Shown piece after piece: positions 44,565 to 54,456 of a DNA stretch of 64,000 bases. Positions within the stretch are counted from its first letter, which is position 1; the number at the start of each line of letters is the position of its first letter. The notes under the pieces were generated by a model. It searched no databases and was not told the DNA's origin. It saw only the letters and a list, made by a program, of their open reading frames with translations. The position numbers and the translations under genes were made by a program. The stretch comes from Novipirellula caenicola (GTDB lineage Bacteria; Planctomycetota; Planctomycetia; Pirellulales; Pirellulaceae). The stretch is from positions 434,001 through 498,000 of the forward strand of contig NZ_BAABRO010000001.1 of the NCBI RefSeq assembly GCF_039545035.1. Reading direction: 5' to 3'.

Positions 44565-47493
44565 GTCGCGCCCTTCACGGGGCGCGTGGATTGAAACCAG
44601 CAGTGCCGCAAGGGCTCGGTTACAACGGTCGTGTCGCGCCCTTCACGGGGCGCGTGGATTGAAACAGGTGTGACGACTGGGGCAGCTCCCTTCGTGTCAA
44701 GTCGCGCCCTTCACGGGGCGCGTGGATTGAAACATTGCAATCTCACCAGCAGTTGCGAGTTCGCCTGGTCGCGCCCTTCACGGGGCGCGTGGATTGAAAC
44801 TGCTTCCCCGATCGCCCGAGGAGTCACCACCACAGTCGCGCCCTTCACGGGGCGCGTGGATTGAAACACGAGCAAATGCGACAAGCGGCGTCGGTGCCAG
44901 TCTGTCGCGCCCTTCACGGGGCGCGTGGATTGAAACTCGCTGTTCATCAAAACGCAGTTTCAGCCGGAGGGTCGCGCCCTTCACGGGGCGCGTGGATTGA
45001 AACAGCCAGGCCAACGCGCCACCGTTGCCGGTAAGGAATGGTCGCGCCCTTCACGGGGCGCGTGGATTGAAACAGATTACGTGCATGGAAGCGGCCCAAG
45101 ACATCCAGGTCGCGCCCTTCACGGGGCGCGTGGATTGAAACTCGCTGCACGTAGGGCACTTGGAATCGATCTCGGTCGCGCCCTTCACGGGGCGCGTGGA
45201 TTGAAACCGGTTCCTCGGTTTCCTCAAGCTCTGGAAGCATTGTCGCGCCCTTCACGGGGCGCGTGGATTGAAACTCAGCGGAGGTGGTGCAGTTGGCGGA
45301 GGCGGTGTGTCGCGCCCTTCACGGGGCGCGTGGATTGAAACACGAGTGGTTCAACGATCACGCGGGGCTGCGTCAGTCGCGCCCTTCACGGGGCGCGTGG
45401 ATTGAAACAAACGACGCTGATCACCAGCGTTCGCAGGATCAACGTCGCGCCCTTCACGGGGCGCGTGGATTGAAACCTTTTCGCGTAATCATTCGATCAC
45501 CTGGTGTGGTGTCGCGCCCTTCACGGGGCGCGTGGATTGAAACCTCGATCGACGGTGGCTCGCTTTGGCCCGTGATGTCGCGCCCTTCACGGGGCGCGTG
45601 GATTGAAACAAGCTTTGGCAGCAGCGACTGGGGGCCGTACACCGTGTCGCGCCCTTCACGGGGCGCGTGGATTGAAACCTTCACCGGCTCGGGAACTGGC
45701 TCGGGCTCGGGTCGCGCCCTTCACGGGGCGCGTGGATTGAAACCAGTGAACCTGGTCGACGTTGTAATAGATCCCTCGTCGCGCCCTTCACGGGGCGCGT
45801 GGATTGAAACCCCTTCGTAGCTGCGATGCCAGCTGCGTGAGGTCGGTCGCGCCCTTCACGGGGCGCGTGGATTGAAACAGAGTGACATCATCGCCGTCCA
45901 CCGACTCAACCGTCGTCGCGCCCTTCACGGGGCGCGTGGATTGAAACATGGCAGCCCGTTGCAGGTTGATTACACACCGAGGTCGCGCCCTTCACGGGGC
46001 GCGTGGATTGAAACGCAAGTGCCGATCCCGCAAGTTCGGCAAAAAGCGTCGCGCCCTTCACGGGGCGCGTGGATTGAAACGCCTTCGCCGATTCGCGCAA
46101 TTCAAGTGTCTGCATGTCGCGCCCTTCACGGGGCGCGTGGATTGAAACGTCAATGGCTAAGAACATTTCACGCTCGAGCCGCGTCGCGCCCTTCACGGGG
46201 CGCGTGGATTGAAACTATCAGAATGGCGACGTCTACAAGGTGATGGCTTGTCGCGCCCTTCACGGGGCGCGTGGATTGAAACGCGAACGCCAAAACCACG
46301 TCGTGACGATCACGCAAGCGTCGCGCCCTTCACGGGGCGCGTGGATTGAAACGCGGGACTGGACGCCGTGACGTGCATCGATGTTCGAGTCGCGCCCTTC
46401 ACGGGGCGCGTGGATTGAAACTGCTTGAAACGAACGTCAAGCAGGAGTTGCTCAAGTCGCGCCCTTCACGGGGCGCGTGGATTGAAACCACTTAGCCAAA
46501 TCCCAAGTCGAGATCGTTCGGGGTCGCGCCCTTCACGGGGCGCGTGGATTGAAACTTGTTGGCTGGTGCCGCAGTGGTAGCGCTCGTCGTCGCGCCCTTC
46601 ACGGGGCGCGTGGATTGAAACCACGCAAGCCGCGGCAACCTGAACACGAGCAAGGGTCGCGCCCTTCACGGGGCGCGTGGATTGAAACACAGCGAGGTCC
46701 GGCAATACTTCGAAAATAGGCGGTCGCGCCCTTCACGGGGCGCGTGGATTGAAACGTCAAACATGAACGGCTGCACGCGAGGTTCCGAGTCGCGCCCTTC
46801 ACGGGGCGCGTGGATTGAAACCGCGCTCGGCTTCGTTCCTATCTTCCGCTCGGCCGAGTCGCGCCCTTCACGGGGCGCGTGGATTGAAACTACGACGTCA
46901 CACGTGGCAAACGCACCGTGCGAGGTCGCGCCCTTCACGGGGCGCGTGGATTGAAACGCGATGATGGTTCCGCCGGCGAAAACCAAGGCGGGTCGCGCCC
47001 TTCACGGGGCGCGTGGATTGAAACCAGATGCTGTAGACGCTGGACGCATCTCGCTCGGTCGCGCCCTTCACGGGGCGCGTGGATTGAAACTCGCCGATCG
47101 GGACGAGTACATACTGACGCTTGGGTCGCGCCCTTCACGGGGCGCGTGGATTGAAACTGCTTGCTTAATCAATTGTTTAGCTCCGTTCGTCGTCGCGCCC
47201 TTCACGGGGCGCGTGGATTGAAACATAAGAAAAGAACCTCGATATTGTCCCCGCTTTGTCGCACCCTTCACGGGGCGCGTGGATTGAAACCTCTCGTTCG
47301 CTCGTTCGCTTTTTGCAAGGGAAACGTCGCGCCCTTCACGGGGCGCGTGGATTGAAACGCGATCAGTCGACCACCAGGCCGGCGGCGTTGCGTAGTCGCG
47401 CCCTTCACGGGGCGCGTGGATTGAAACTTCGCCAAGTTGCGTCGCCTCGAAAGTGCTTGGGTCGCGCCCTTCGCGGGGCGCGTGGATTGGAAG
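44565..47493 (+). CRISPR. Type I-C CRISPR array, 44 repeats and 43 spacers
   Basis: The repeat is 33 nt, beginning GTCGCGCCC and ending GTGGATTGAAAC, with an internal hairpin GCGCCC-TTCACG-GGGCGC. Position by position I counted 44 copies, the first at 44565-44597 and the last at 47461-47493, separated by 43 spacers of 32-37 nt. Forty-two copies appear identical. The copy at 47258 has one change (GTCGCACCC) and the last copy has three (TTCGCGG inside, ending TTGGAAG). Decay at the far end places the leader on the cas2 side. No two spacers look alike by eye. Confidence 0.99.
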
Positions 47494-47958
47494 TAACGTC
47501 CTAAACCACGCGAAGCCTCCAGATTCGCTGCCGCGTGGCCCGGCGAGCGAATCCGGGGCTCTGCCGGGGGGCAGACGCCTCCTGTGTTCGGACTTGCGTA
47601 ATGACGGATGAGACGAATAAAAAACCTGGCCCATTGGACTTCGGCAAGGCAAATGGCTGGGCGGTTGGCCGGGAGAACATCGAAACTCGCAAGTTGAAGA
47701 CGTGTAAGCGAGGAAAATCTCGATCTTGACTCGGTCCCTTGCTGACGCGACGGGTTATGGTTTGCTGGGGAAAACGACGAGAACGCTGCTTCAAAAATGA
47801 CGTGATGGGCTGCGTTGCTCTGGCTTTGTGGCGATTGCGTGGGGGATGACTTACTTGTTGGGATTGGGTTAGCTGGCTCCATAGAATTGCGTTTTTTTAC
47901 TTTTGGGTGTCACACGGGCGGTTCTGGCGACATGGTATTAGCGAAAGGAACGTGACCA
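47494..47958. other. 465-bp gap after the array, no gene seen
   Basis: The gap holds a small hairpin TCTGCC-GGGG-GGCAGA (47560-47575) and the right flanking repeat (47617-47849). Open frames here have the biased composition of dispersed planctomycete repeats rather than of genes. AAAGGAA at its end is the ribosome-binding site of the sigma factor gene. Confidence 0.45.
47617..47849 (+). repeat. Right flanking repeat of the CRISPR-Cas locus
   Basis: This is the counterpart of 35378-35560: AAACCTGGCC, GAACATCGAAACTCGCAA, CTGACGCGACGGGTTATGG with GGGGAAAAC, and GCGTTGCTCTGGC appear in the same order. Identity is patchy, so it is either an old duplication or two members of a genome-wide repeat family. 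Confidence 0.7.
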
Positions 47959-48477
47959 ATGCAACGAAATGAATTTGCCAAACTCGTGCTCGAACACCAA
48001 GCTCGACTTCGCATGTTCATTCGGATGCTTGGTGCGATGCCGGACGCGGTCGATGATCTGGCCCAGGATGCGTTTGTCGTTGCCTACGAGCGAATTGATA
48101 CGCTCGAGGACGTCGAGCAAGCGGGTCCTTGGCTGCGATCGATCGCTCGCAATTTAGTCCGAAACGAGCTGCGCAAATCGTCGCGCCGACGGCGGGTGGT
48201 CAACGCTTCGATCAGCGAAGCGATGCTGGCGTTGTCCGACGAACCGGCAACCGCGGCGTGGTCCGAAGATTGGTTCGCCGCGCTGCGAAGCTGCGTCGAG
48301 GGCCTTCCCCGACATGGCCGTGCGTTGGTCGATGGCCGCTATCAACGGGGTCAAAACGCTTCCCAATTAGCCAACGAAACCGACATGACACCTGCCGCCG
48401 TTCGCCAAGCACTCTCGCGTCTTCGTGGTCTGCTGCGAACATGCGTGGAAACACGTTTAACGGAAGGGGCACGATGA
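47959..48477 (+). CDS. ECF-type RNA polymerase sigma factor
   Basis: The 172-residue protein has region 2 in FAKLVLEHQARLRMFIRMLG, with DAVDDLAQDAFVVAYERID and the DNA-contact segment PWLRSIARNLVRNELRK. Region 4 follows in VDGRYQRGQNASQLANETD and MTPAAVRQALSRLRGLL. AAAGGAA precedes the ATG. It overlaps the FecR/LamG gene by ATGA, so the sigma factor and its probable membrane regulator are made together. This pairing is common in planctomycetes. The signal and regulon are unknown; the downstream cytochrome and DUF1501 genes are candidate targets. Confidence 0.92.
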   Translation: MQRNEFAKLVLEHQARLRMFIRMLGAMPDAVDDLAQDAFVVAYERIDTLEDVEQAGPWLRSIARNLVRNELRKSSRRRRVVNASISEAMLALSDEPATAAWSEDWFAALRSCVEGLPRHGRALVDGRYQRGQNASQLANETDMTPAAVRQALSRLRGLLRTCVETRLTEGAR

Positions 48478-50159
48478 GCGAACATGACTTCGACGAAACA
48501 CTAGCACGTCTGTTTGATGGTGATCTCAGCGACGCCGACATCGACCGATTGGCTCGCGAGCTCGCAAGCGACCCATCGCGTCGCCAGTGTTATCGCGAAC
48601 ACGTCGAGATGGACGAAGGCTTGGCAATGGTCGTTCGCGACGATCGTGCCGGCGACCAGTTCACGCATCAATTGGAACAGCGGCTTGATGCTGAATCACA
48701 AAAGTTTGACTTTTTGCACAGCGTGCTCGATCGCTCCACTCTACGCGTCGCCCGCGAGCAGCTGCGGCGTTGGGCCCCGTTTGCCGCCGCCGCGATTGCC
48801 GCCAGCGTAATGATCGCGTTCTGGGCCGGCATGTGGACCGGCCGACATTCCGGAACGGTCGAGCCCCAATTGGTTCACGTTTCCCCTGCGGCGGTCGCCG
48901 ACGAGCCTGTCGACAATTCGGTCGCACTGCTCAACCAAGTGGCCGACGTCGTCTGGCTCGGCGATACCATCTATCGCGTTGGTGATTCCGTCGCCTCCAA
49001 TGCGACGCTCCATCTGGAATCGGGCCTGGTCCAATTGCAGTTCTTTCGTGGTGCGATCTTGACCCTCGAAGGCCCGGCGAAACTGGAAATACGCGACGCG
49101 AATCACGTCATGTTGCACGCTGGCAACGCTTGGGCAAAAGTTCCCGTGCCGGCCCGTGGATTCACGGTACTGACGCCGGAAACCAAAATCGTCGACCTTG
49201 GCACCGAATTTGGCGTCCGAACAACTCCAGGCGAGCCGACCGAAGTGCACGTCTTTGACGGGCTTGTGGAGCTATACGATCCATCGGCCGCAGACGACGC
49301 CCCGTCGCTTCACGAATTGGTCACCGGGCAATCGATCAGTGTCGATGCAGAGGGGCAATCGATTCGTCACGCCAAGCCAATCATCGCAATGCCGTCCGAA
49401 ACGCGATTGCAGCAAAACACGGACAAACGCCGTCAACAGAGTTTTGAACGGTGGCAACGATGGAGTGCTGAAATCCGCGACGATCCTCGCGTGCTGATGT
49501 ATTACGACTTTTCCGCCCCCGATGCCTCATCGACCACGCTGCGAAATCAGGCCTCCGATGGCGAGCAAGCCGACGGTTCCGTGATCGGTTGTGCGTGGAC
49601 CGAAGGACGTTGGCCAGCGAAGTCCGCACTCGATTTCAAACGCCCCAGCGACCGAGTGCGATTCCATCTTGCCGGCGAATACGAATCGATCACGTTGGCC
49701 GCTTGGGTTCGAGTCGACGGGCTGGACCGGCTGCTCAGTTCGCTGCTGCTGACCGACGGTTGGGACGCCGGCGAAGTTCATTGGCAATTTGACCAACAGG
49801 GGCAACTCGGGCTTTCGGTCAGCCAAGCAGCCGGGGTGGCGTGGCGGTACACACCACCGTTGGTTGATCTAACGCGGCTGGGCCAATGGATTCATGTCGC
49901 GTCGGTATTTGATGGACGTAGCAAAACGGTTCGGCACTATTTCAATGGCCAACGAGTGCCCTGCGAAGCGTCGCTCGATTATGACGGTCCACTCCGAATC
50001 GGCGATGCGGAACTGTGCAATTGGGGGCGTCCCGTCGACAAAAACTCGCATGCAATCCGCAATTTCAACGGACGAATGGACGAGTTTTTGATGTTCGGTG
50101 TTGCCTTGGATGACGCCGAAATTTCAACAATCTACGAAGCCGGCAACCCTAAACTTTAG
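48474..50159 (+). CDS. FecR/anti-sigma membrane protein with LamG domain
   Basis: Start ATG 48474 lies in the ATGA overlap with the sigma gene and gives 561 residues. The cytoplasmic N-terminus (DETLARLFDGDLSDADIDRL) looks like an anti-sigma domain. One membrane helix follows (FAAAAIAASVMIAFWAGMW, about 102-120), then a periplasmic FecR domain (about 165-300; GFTVLTPETKIVDLGTEFGV) and a C-terminal concanavalin/LamG-like domain (about 340-560; ITLAAWVRVDG, WIHVASVFDG, YFNGQRV, GRMDEFLMFGVAL). I infer that an external carbohydrate or surface signal sensed by LamG/FecR is passed to the sigma factor. The next gene starts 10 bp after its stop. Confidence 0.9.
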   Translation: MSEHDFDETLARLFDGDLSDADIDRLARELASDPSRRQCYREHVEMDEGLAMVVRDDRAGDQFTHQLEQRLDAESQKFDFLHSVLDRSTLRVAREQLRRWAPFAAAAIAASVMIAFWAGMWTGRHSGTVEPQLVHVSPAAVADEPVDNSVALLNQVADVVWLGDTIYRVGDSVASNATLHLESGLVQLQFFRGAILTLEGPAKLEIRDANHVMLHAGNAWAKVPVPARGFTVLTPETKIVDLGTEFGVRTTPGEPTEVHVFDGLVELYDPSAADDAPSLHELVTGQSISVDAEGQSIRHAKPIIAMPSETRLQQNTDKRRQQSFERWQRWSAEIRDDPRVLMYYDFSAPDASSTTLRNQASDGEQADGSVIGCAWTEGRWPAKSALDFKRPSDRVRFHLAGEYESITLAAWVRVDGLDRLLSSLLLTDGWDAGEVHWQFDQQGQLGLSVSQAAGVAWRYTPPLVDLTRLGQWIHVASVFDGRSKTVRHYFNGQRVPCEASLDYDGPLRIGDAELCNWGRPVDKNSHAIRNFNGRMDEFLMFGVALDDAEISTIYEAGNPKL

Positions 50160-50169
50160 GAGACGAACG

Positions 50170-52713
50170 ATGTATCCATCGACATCCCGTGCATCGTTCC
50201 TGGTCTGCGGTGCGAACCCACCAAGTCGAGCCTTGTCGTTGGCGACAAGCATTGTGATTTGCATCGCGTTTGTCGCCGGCAACGCAGCTTGGTCTGCCGA
50301 CCGCGAAACGGCGAAACCAAGTGCCGAGCAGATTCATTTTTTCGAGTCCAAGATTCGGCCGCTGTTGATCGATCATTGTTACGAGTGCCATGGTCAACAC
50401 GAACAAGAATCGGAACTCCGCGTCGATACGCTTGCGGGCATCTTGACCGGCGGACTCGCAGGGCCGTCGGTGGTTCCCGGCGAACCCACTCGCAGCTTGC
50501 TGGTGACCGCCGTCCGTTATCAAGACAACGACCTAAAAATGCCGCCGGATGAAAAGCTGTCCGACATCCAAATCGCGGACCTCGCCCGCTGGGTTGAAAT
50601 GGGCGCACCGCATCCCGATTCTGACTCCGTCGGTCCTGTCGCCTCGCGTGGTGACGTCGATATCGAACAAGGCCGCAAACACTGGGCATTTCAGCCGCCG
50701 ACGAAAGTCATGCCTCCAGCGATCGATCACGATTCGCTCGTTGCATCTACAGCAAATCAAACTCAACGCGTCTCGAATCCCATCGATGCGTTTGTCCTAG
50801 CGAAATTGCACGACCAAGGGCTTCGCCCCAATCCTCGGGCGGACAAACGAACACTTCTACGCCGAGCCACGTTTGATCTGATTGGGTTGCCGCCGACGCC
50901 GGAGGAAATCGAGGCTTTTCTCGCCGACGATTCGGAGGACGCATTTGCCCACGTCGTCGATCGACTGCTTGCCTCGCCTCATTACGGTGAACGGTGGGGG
51001 CGACACTGGTTAGACGTTGCTCGTTACGCCGATTCCAACGGACTTGATGAGAACGTGGTTCATGGCAATGCGTGGCGTTACCGCGACTATGTCGTCCGCT
51101 CGCTGAACAATGACAAACCCTATGACGAGTTCATTGTCGAACAGCTCGCAGGCGATCTACTCGATTCGGGCGACGATTTCGAACTTCGCAACGAACGGTT
51201 GATCGCCACCGGTTTTCTAGTATTGGGCCCAAAAGTTTTGGCAGAGAAGGACGAAGCCAAAATGGAGATGGATATCATCGACGAGCAGATCGATACGGTC
51301 GGTCGCAGCATCATGGGGCTAACGCTAGGTTGCGCTCGCTGTCACACGCATAAATTTGATCCGATCAGCCACCATGACTATTACGGATTGGCAGGGATTT
51401 TCAAAAGCACCCAGACGATGGATAGCTACAAGACCGTCGCGAAGTGGCACGAAAACACGATCGAAACGGCCGAGCAGGCGGCTCAATTTGCACAACACCA
51501 ACGGCAAATCGCTGCGCAAGAGAAACGGATTGCCGAACAAATCGCCCAAGCCAAAGCAGAGCTCGATCCACCGCCCGCAGCCGATACAAAACCGGAAGAA
51601 ATTGAAAAACGATTCTCGGCCGAAACACAAAGTCGACTCAAACAGCTTCGCGACGAACTCAAACAATTGCAGGACGCGACTCCAGAATTGCCAACCGCGA
51701 TGGGAGTTACCGAAGGAAACATCGCCGACACATCGGTACACCTTCGCGGCAGCCATCTGACGCTTGGTGACATCGTGCCTCGCCGCGTGCCCGAGGTGCT
51801 TGCGATTGACGATCAACCGTCCATTCCGGCGGATCAAAGCGGCCGACTCGAGTTCGCTCGCTGGCTGACCAGCGGAACCCATCCACTGACCGCTCGTGTG
51901 ATGGTCAACCGGTTGTGGCGTGGTCACTTCGGTACCGGATTGGTCAAAACCGTCGACAATTTTGGATTGAAAGGCAGCCCACCGACGCATCCCGAATTGC
52001 TCGATTGGCTTGCCACTAAATTTATTGACGAAGGCTGGTCGATCAAGGCGATGCACCGGCTGATCATGACGTCCGAGACCTACCAGCGAAGCAGCGATTT
52101 TGACGCTAGAAACGCCGACGCGGATCCAAGCAACCAGTGGTATTGGCGATACAACCTGCGTCGACTCGAAGCCGAGGCGATCCGCGATGGATTGCTTGCG
52201 GTCAGCGGAAAGCTTGACCGCACCACCGGCGGCAACATTATGCAATACAAAAACCGCGAGTATGTTTTCAATCATACGTCCCAAGACAATTCCAAGTACG
52301 ATTCGACCCGTCGATCGATTTACGTGCCAGTGATTCGCAATCATCTGTACGACATGTTCCAATTGTTCGATTACAGCGATGCAAGCGTGCTTACCGGCGA
52401 CCGCAACACCAGCACGATCGCGCCGCAAGCGTTGTTCTTGATGAATTCGGATCTGGTCGCCGAATTGACGCTGTCGTTCGCAGACCGTTTGTTGAAAACG
52501 CAACCTGACGTTCAGCAGCGAATTCATCGACTGTATCTCGAAACGTTTGGTCGCACCGCGACGGCCGCCGAATCGTCCGATGCAGCCAACTTCCTAAACC
52601 AATTCCGTGCCCTCCAACAAGATTCCAGTGGCGACACCGATCCCGAGCGACTCGCATGGCAAGCCCTCTGCCAAGCAATCGTTTCCTCAAGCGAATTCGT
52701 ATACCTACGTTAA
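50170..52713 (+). CDS. DUF1549/DUF1553 planctomycete cytochrome c protein
   Basis: AGGAGA precedes ATG 50170, which begins a signal peptide (SLATSIVICIAFVAGNAAWS); the product has 847 residues. It has an N-terminal planctomycete cytochrome C domain with CYECHGQ, DUF1549 (NPIDAFVLAKLHDQGLRPNP, LLASPHYGERWGRHWLDVA, and a second heme motif CARCHTH followed by KFDP), a Glu/Gln-rich coiled-coil insert (about 440-525) and DUF1553 (RLEFARWLTSGTHPLTARVM, VNRLWRGHFGTGLV). Proteins of this type are periplasmic and usually encoded with DUF1501 proteins; their biochemical activity is still undefined. Confidence 0.94.
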   Translation: MYPSTSRASFLVCGANPPSRALSLATSIVICIAFVAGNAAWSADRETAKPSAEQIHFFESKIRPLLIDHCYECHGQHEQESELRVDTLAGILTGGLAGPSVVPGEPTRSLLVTAVRYQDNDLKMPPDEKLSDIQIADLARWVEMGAPHPDSDSVGPVASRGDVDIEQGRKHWAFQPPTKVMPPAIDHDSLVASTANQTQRVSNPIDAFVLAKLHDQGLRPNPRADKRTLLRRATFDLIGLPPTPEEIEAFLADDSEDAFAHVVDRLLASPHYGERWGRHWLDVARYADSNGLDENVVHGNAWRYRDYVVRSLNNDKPYDEFIVEQLAGDLLDSGDDFELRNERLIATGFLVLGPKVLAEKDEAKMEMDIIDEQIDTVGRSIMGLTLGCARCHTHKFDPISHHDYYGLAGIFKSTQTMDSYKTVAKWHENTIETAEQAAQFAQHQRQIAAQEKRIAEQIAQAKAELDPPPAADTKPEEIEKRFSAETQSRLKQLRDELKQLQDATPELPTAMGVTEGNIADTSVHLRGSHLTLGDIVPRRVPEVLAIDDQPSIPADQSGRLEFARWLTSGTHPLTARVMVNRLWRGHFGTGLVKTVDNFGLKGSPPTHPELLDWLATKFIDEGWSIKAMHRLIMTSETYQRSSDFDARNADADPSNQWYWRYNLRRLEAEAIRDGLLAVSGKLDRTTGGNIMQYKNREYVFNHTSQDNSKYDSTRRSIYVPVIRNHLYDMFQLFDYSDASVLTGDRNTSTIAPQALFLMNSDLVAELTLSFADRLLKTQPDVQQRIHRLYLETFGRTATAAESSDAANFLNQFRALQQDSSGDTDPERLAWQALCQAIVSSSEFVYLR

Positions 52714-53043
52714 ACGTGGGATAGGCTTCCAGTCTGTCATGCACTTTGATTTTCGGTACTGGATCTTGCTAAAGATCCTCCGCCACACCCTGGCGACAGG
52801 GAGTTTTTACAATCGAATAGTCCGGAGGCCGGCACACTGACCGAGAGTGTCTCGCCCGCTGGGCTATGTTTTTCCACCTCCACTAACCAGCGGCTCACGC
52901 CCAATGCCACTAAACCAACAGTCTTTCCTAGCGACAGGGAGCTTTAGCAAGCTCCACTACAGTAGCGGCCGTGGCTCACGAGAACAGACGAAACTTTAGA
53001 CCGACAGGCTAGCAGCCTATCCCACATTAGCAGCCTTTCCAAC
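52714..53043. repeat. 330-bp repeat-filled gap before the DUF1501 gene
   Basis: It contains two copies of short palindrome C (52716-52739, reverse; 53002-53025, forward). It also holds two related phrases GCGACAGGGAGTTTT (about 52792) and GCGACAGGGAGCTTTAGC (about 52931), the second followed by GCAAGCTCC, which folds back on GGAGCTT. No gene is seen. The repeats separate the DUF1501 gene from the operon upstream. Confidence 0.7.
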
Positions 53044-54456
53044 ATGTCAAACCTATCACGACGACATCTTTTGCGAACGACCGCCGCGGGTTTTGGATCG
53101 CTCGCGCTAGCATCGCTGTTGGCGGATGAAACGCGTGCATCCAACACAACGGCTCGCCAATCCGATCTGCCCTCGCCACATTTCCCGCCGCGGGCGAAAC
53201 GAGTCATCTTTCTGTTCATGAAAGGGGGTCCGTCGCACATGGATACGTTCGACTACAAACCGCAGCTGCAAAAGGACGACGGCAAACCGTTGCCGTTTGA
53301 AAAGCCGCGGGTTCAGTTTGCACCGACCAGCAACCTGTTGGGATCGCCGTGGAAATTCAAACGTTACGGCGAAAGCGGTATCGCTGTTAGCGAGCTATTT
53401 CCGCACGTTGCCGAGTGCGTCGACGATTTGTGCATCATCAATTCGCTGCACGGCACCAACCCGGCGCACGGTGGCGCGAGCATGAAATTGCACACCGGAA
53501 GCGATGTGTTCGTCCGTCCAAGCATGGGATCCTGGGTCACGTATGGACTGGGCACCGAGAACGAGAATTTGCCGGGATTCATTACCATTTGCCCCACCTT
53601 GGCTCACGGCGGCACCAAGAATTGGGGATCCGCGTTCTTGCCTGCGAGTGTCGCGGGGACGCCGATCGGCAACGCCAGCCAACCGTCGGATCAGGCCACC
53701 GTCAAGTTTGTCGAAAACGCCCGCATGTCTTTGCAGGCCCAGCGGATGCAACTTGATCTGACCCAGTCGCTCAACCGAGAATTTTTAGAGACGACGGGCC
53801 CGGATTCGGCACTCGAAGCCCGCATCAAATCGTTCGAACTGGCTTTTCGAATGCAGACGGAAATGCCGGAGGCTCTGGATCTTGCCGCGGAAACGGCGGC
53901 GACTCACCGTTTGTATGGGATCGACAACGAAACCACTGCCGACTTTGGCCGCCAATGCTTGATGGCTCGGCGGTTCGTCGAGCGTGGCGTTCGCTTTGTC
54001 CAGATCACCCACAGCAACACCGAGGTCCAGTGGGATCAACATGGCAATCTCCGCAAAGGACATTCGCAGAACGCCGCCGAAGTCGATCTGCCAATCGCAG
54101 GTCTGCTGAAGGACCTGAAAGCCCGCGGGTTGCTCAAAGACACACTACTGTTATGGGGTGGCGAATTTGGCCGCACCCCGACTTGCCAGGGAGCCGGAAA
54201 CGACGGACGCGACCACAACCCCGAAGGATTCACGATGTGGATGGCCGGAGCGGGTGTCAAAACCGGAATCCAATACGGTGCGACCGACGAATACGGCTAC
54301 TACGCAACCGAGAACAAAGTCCACATCCATGACCTGCATGCAACGATGTTGCACCTGCTAGGACTCGATCACAAGCGGTTAACGTATCGTCACGCCGGTC
54401 GCGATTTCCGACTGACCGATGTCGCAGGCAACGTCGTCCACGACCTGTTCGCGTAA
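53044..54456 (+). CDS. DUF1501 secreted protein (Tat substrate)
   Basis: The 470-residue protein starts [20 protein letters not shown], a twin-arginine signal typical of DUF1501 proteins. Further family segments are [64 protein letters not shown] and [22 protein letters not shown]. The fold is related to alkaline phosphatase/sulfatase enzymes, but no activity is established. In planctomycetes it is the standard partner of DUF1549/1553 proteins, one of which lies directly upstream; here 330 bp of repeats have come between them. Confidence 0.93.
   Translation: MSNLSRRHLLRTTAAGFGSLALASLLADETRASNTTARQSDLPSPHFPPRAKRVIFLFMKGGPSHMDTFDYKPQLQKDDGKPLPFEKPRVQFAPTSNLLGSPWKFKRYGESGIAVSELFPHVAECVDDLCIINSLHGTNPAHGGASMKLHTGSDVFVRPSMGSWVTYGLGTENENLPGFITICPTLAHGGTKNWGSAFLPASVAGTPIGNASQPSDQATVKFVENARMSLQAQRMQLDLTQSLNREFLETTGPDSALEARIKSFELAFRMQTEMPEALDLAAETAATHRLYGIDNETTADFGRQCLMARRFVERGVRFVQITHSNTEVQWDQHGNLRKGHSQNAAEVDLPIAGLLKDLKARGLLKDTLLLWGGEFGRTPTCQGAGNDGRDHNPEGFTMWMAGAGVKTGIQYGATDEYGYYATENKVHIHDLHATMLHLLGLDHKRLTYRHAGRDFRLTDVAGNVVHDLFA

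Noticed and set aside
44631-47504. Many overlapping reading frames on both strands with repeated motifs such as SRPSRGAWIET or VSIHAPREGRD
   Set aside because: They are translations of the CRISPR repeats and spacers, not proteins.
47560-47575. Hairpin after the CRISPR array as a terminator
   Set aside because: The stem is only 6 bp and no T-run follows on either side, so it is not called as a separate terminator.
47268-47882. A 204-codon minus-strand frame running from the array into the flanking repeat
   Set aside because: Half of it is CRISPR repeat and the rest is biased repeat DNA; it has no protein-like pattern.
48129-48473. Upstream extension of the FecR/LamG protein
   Set aside because: It overlaps the sigma factor gene in another frame; the ATGA-overlap start at 48474 gives a clean anti-sigma N-terminus.
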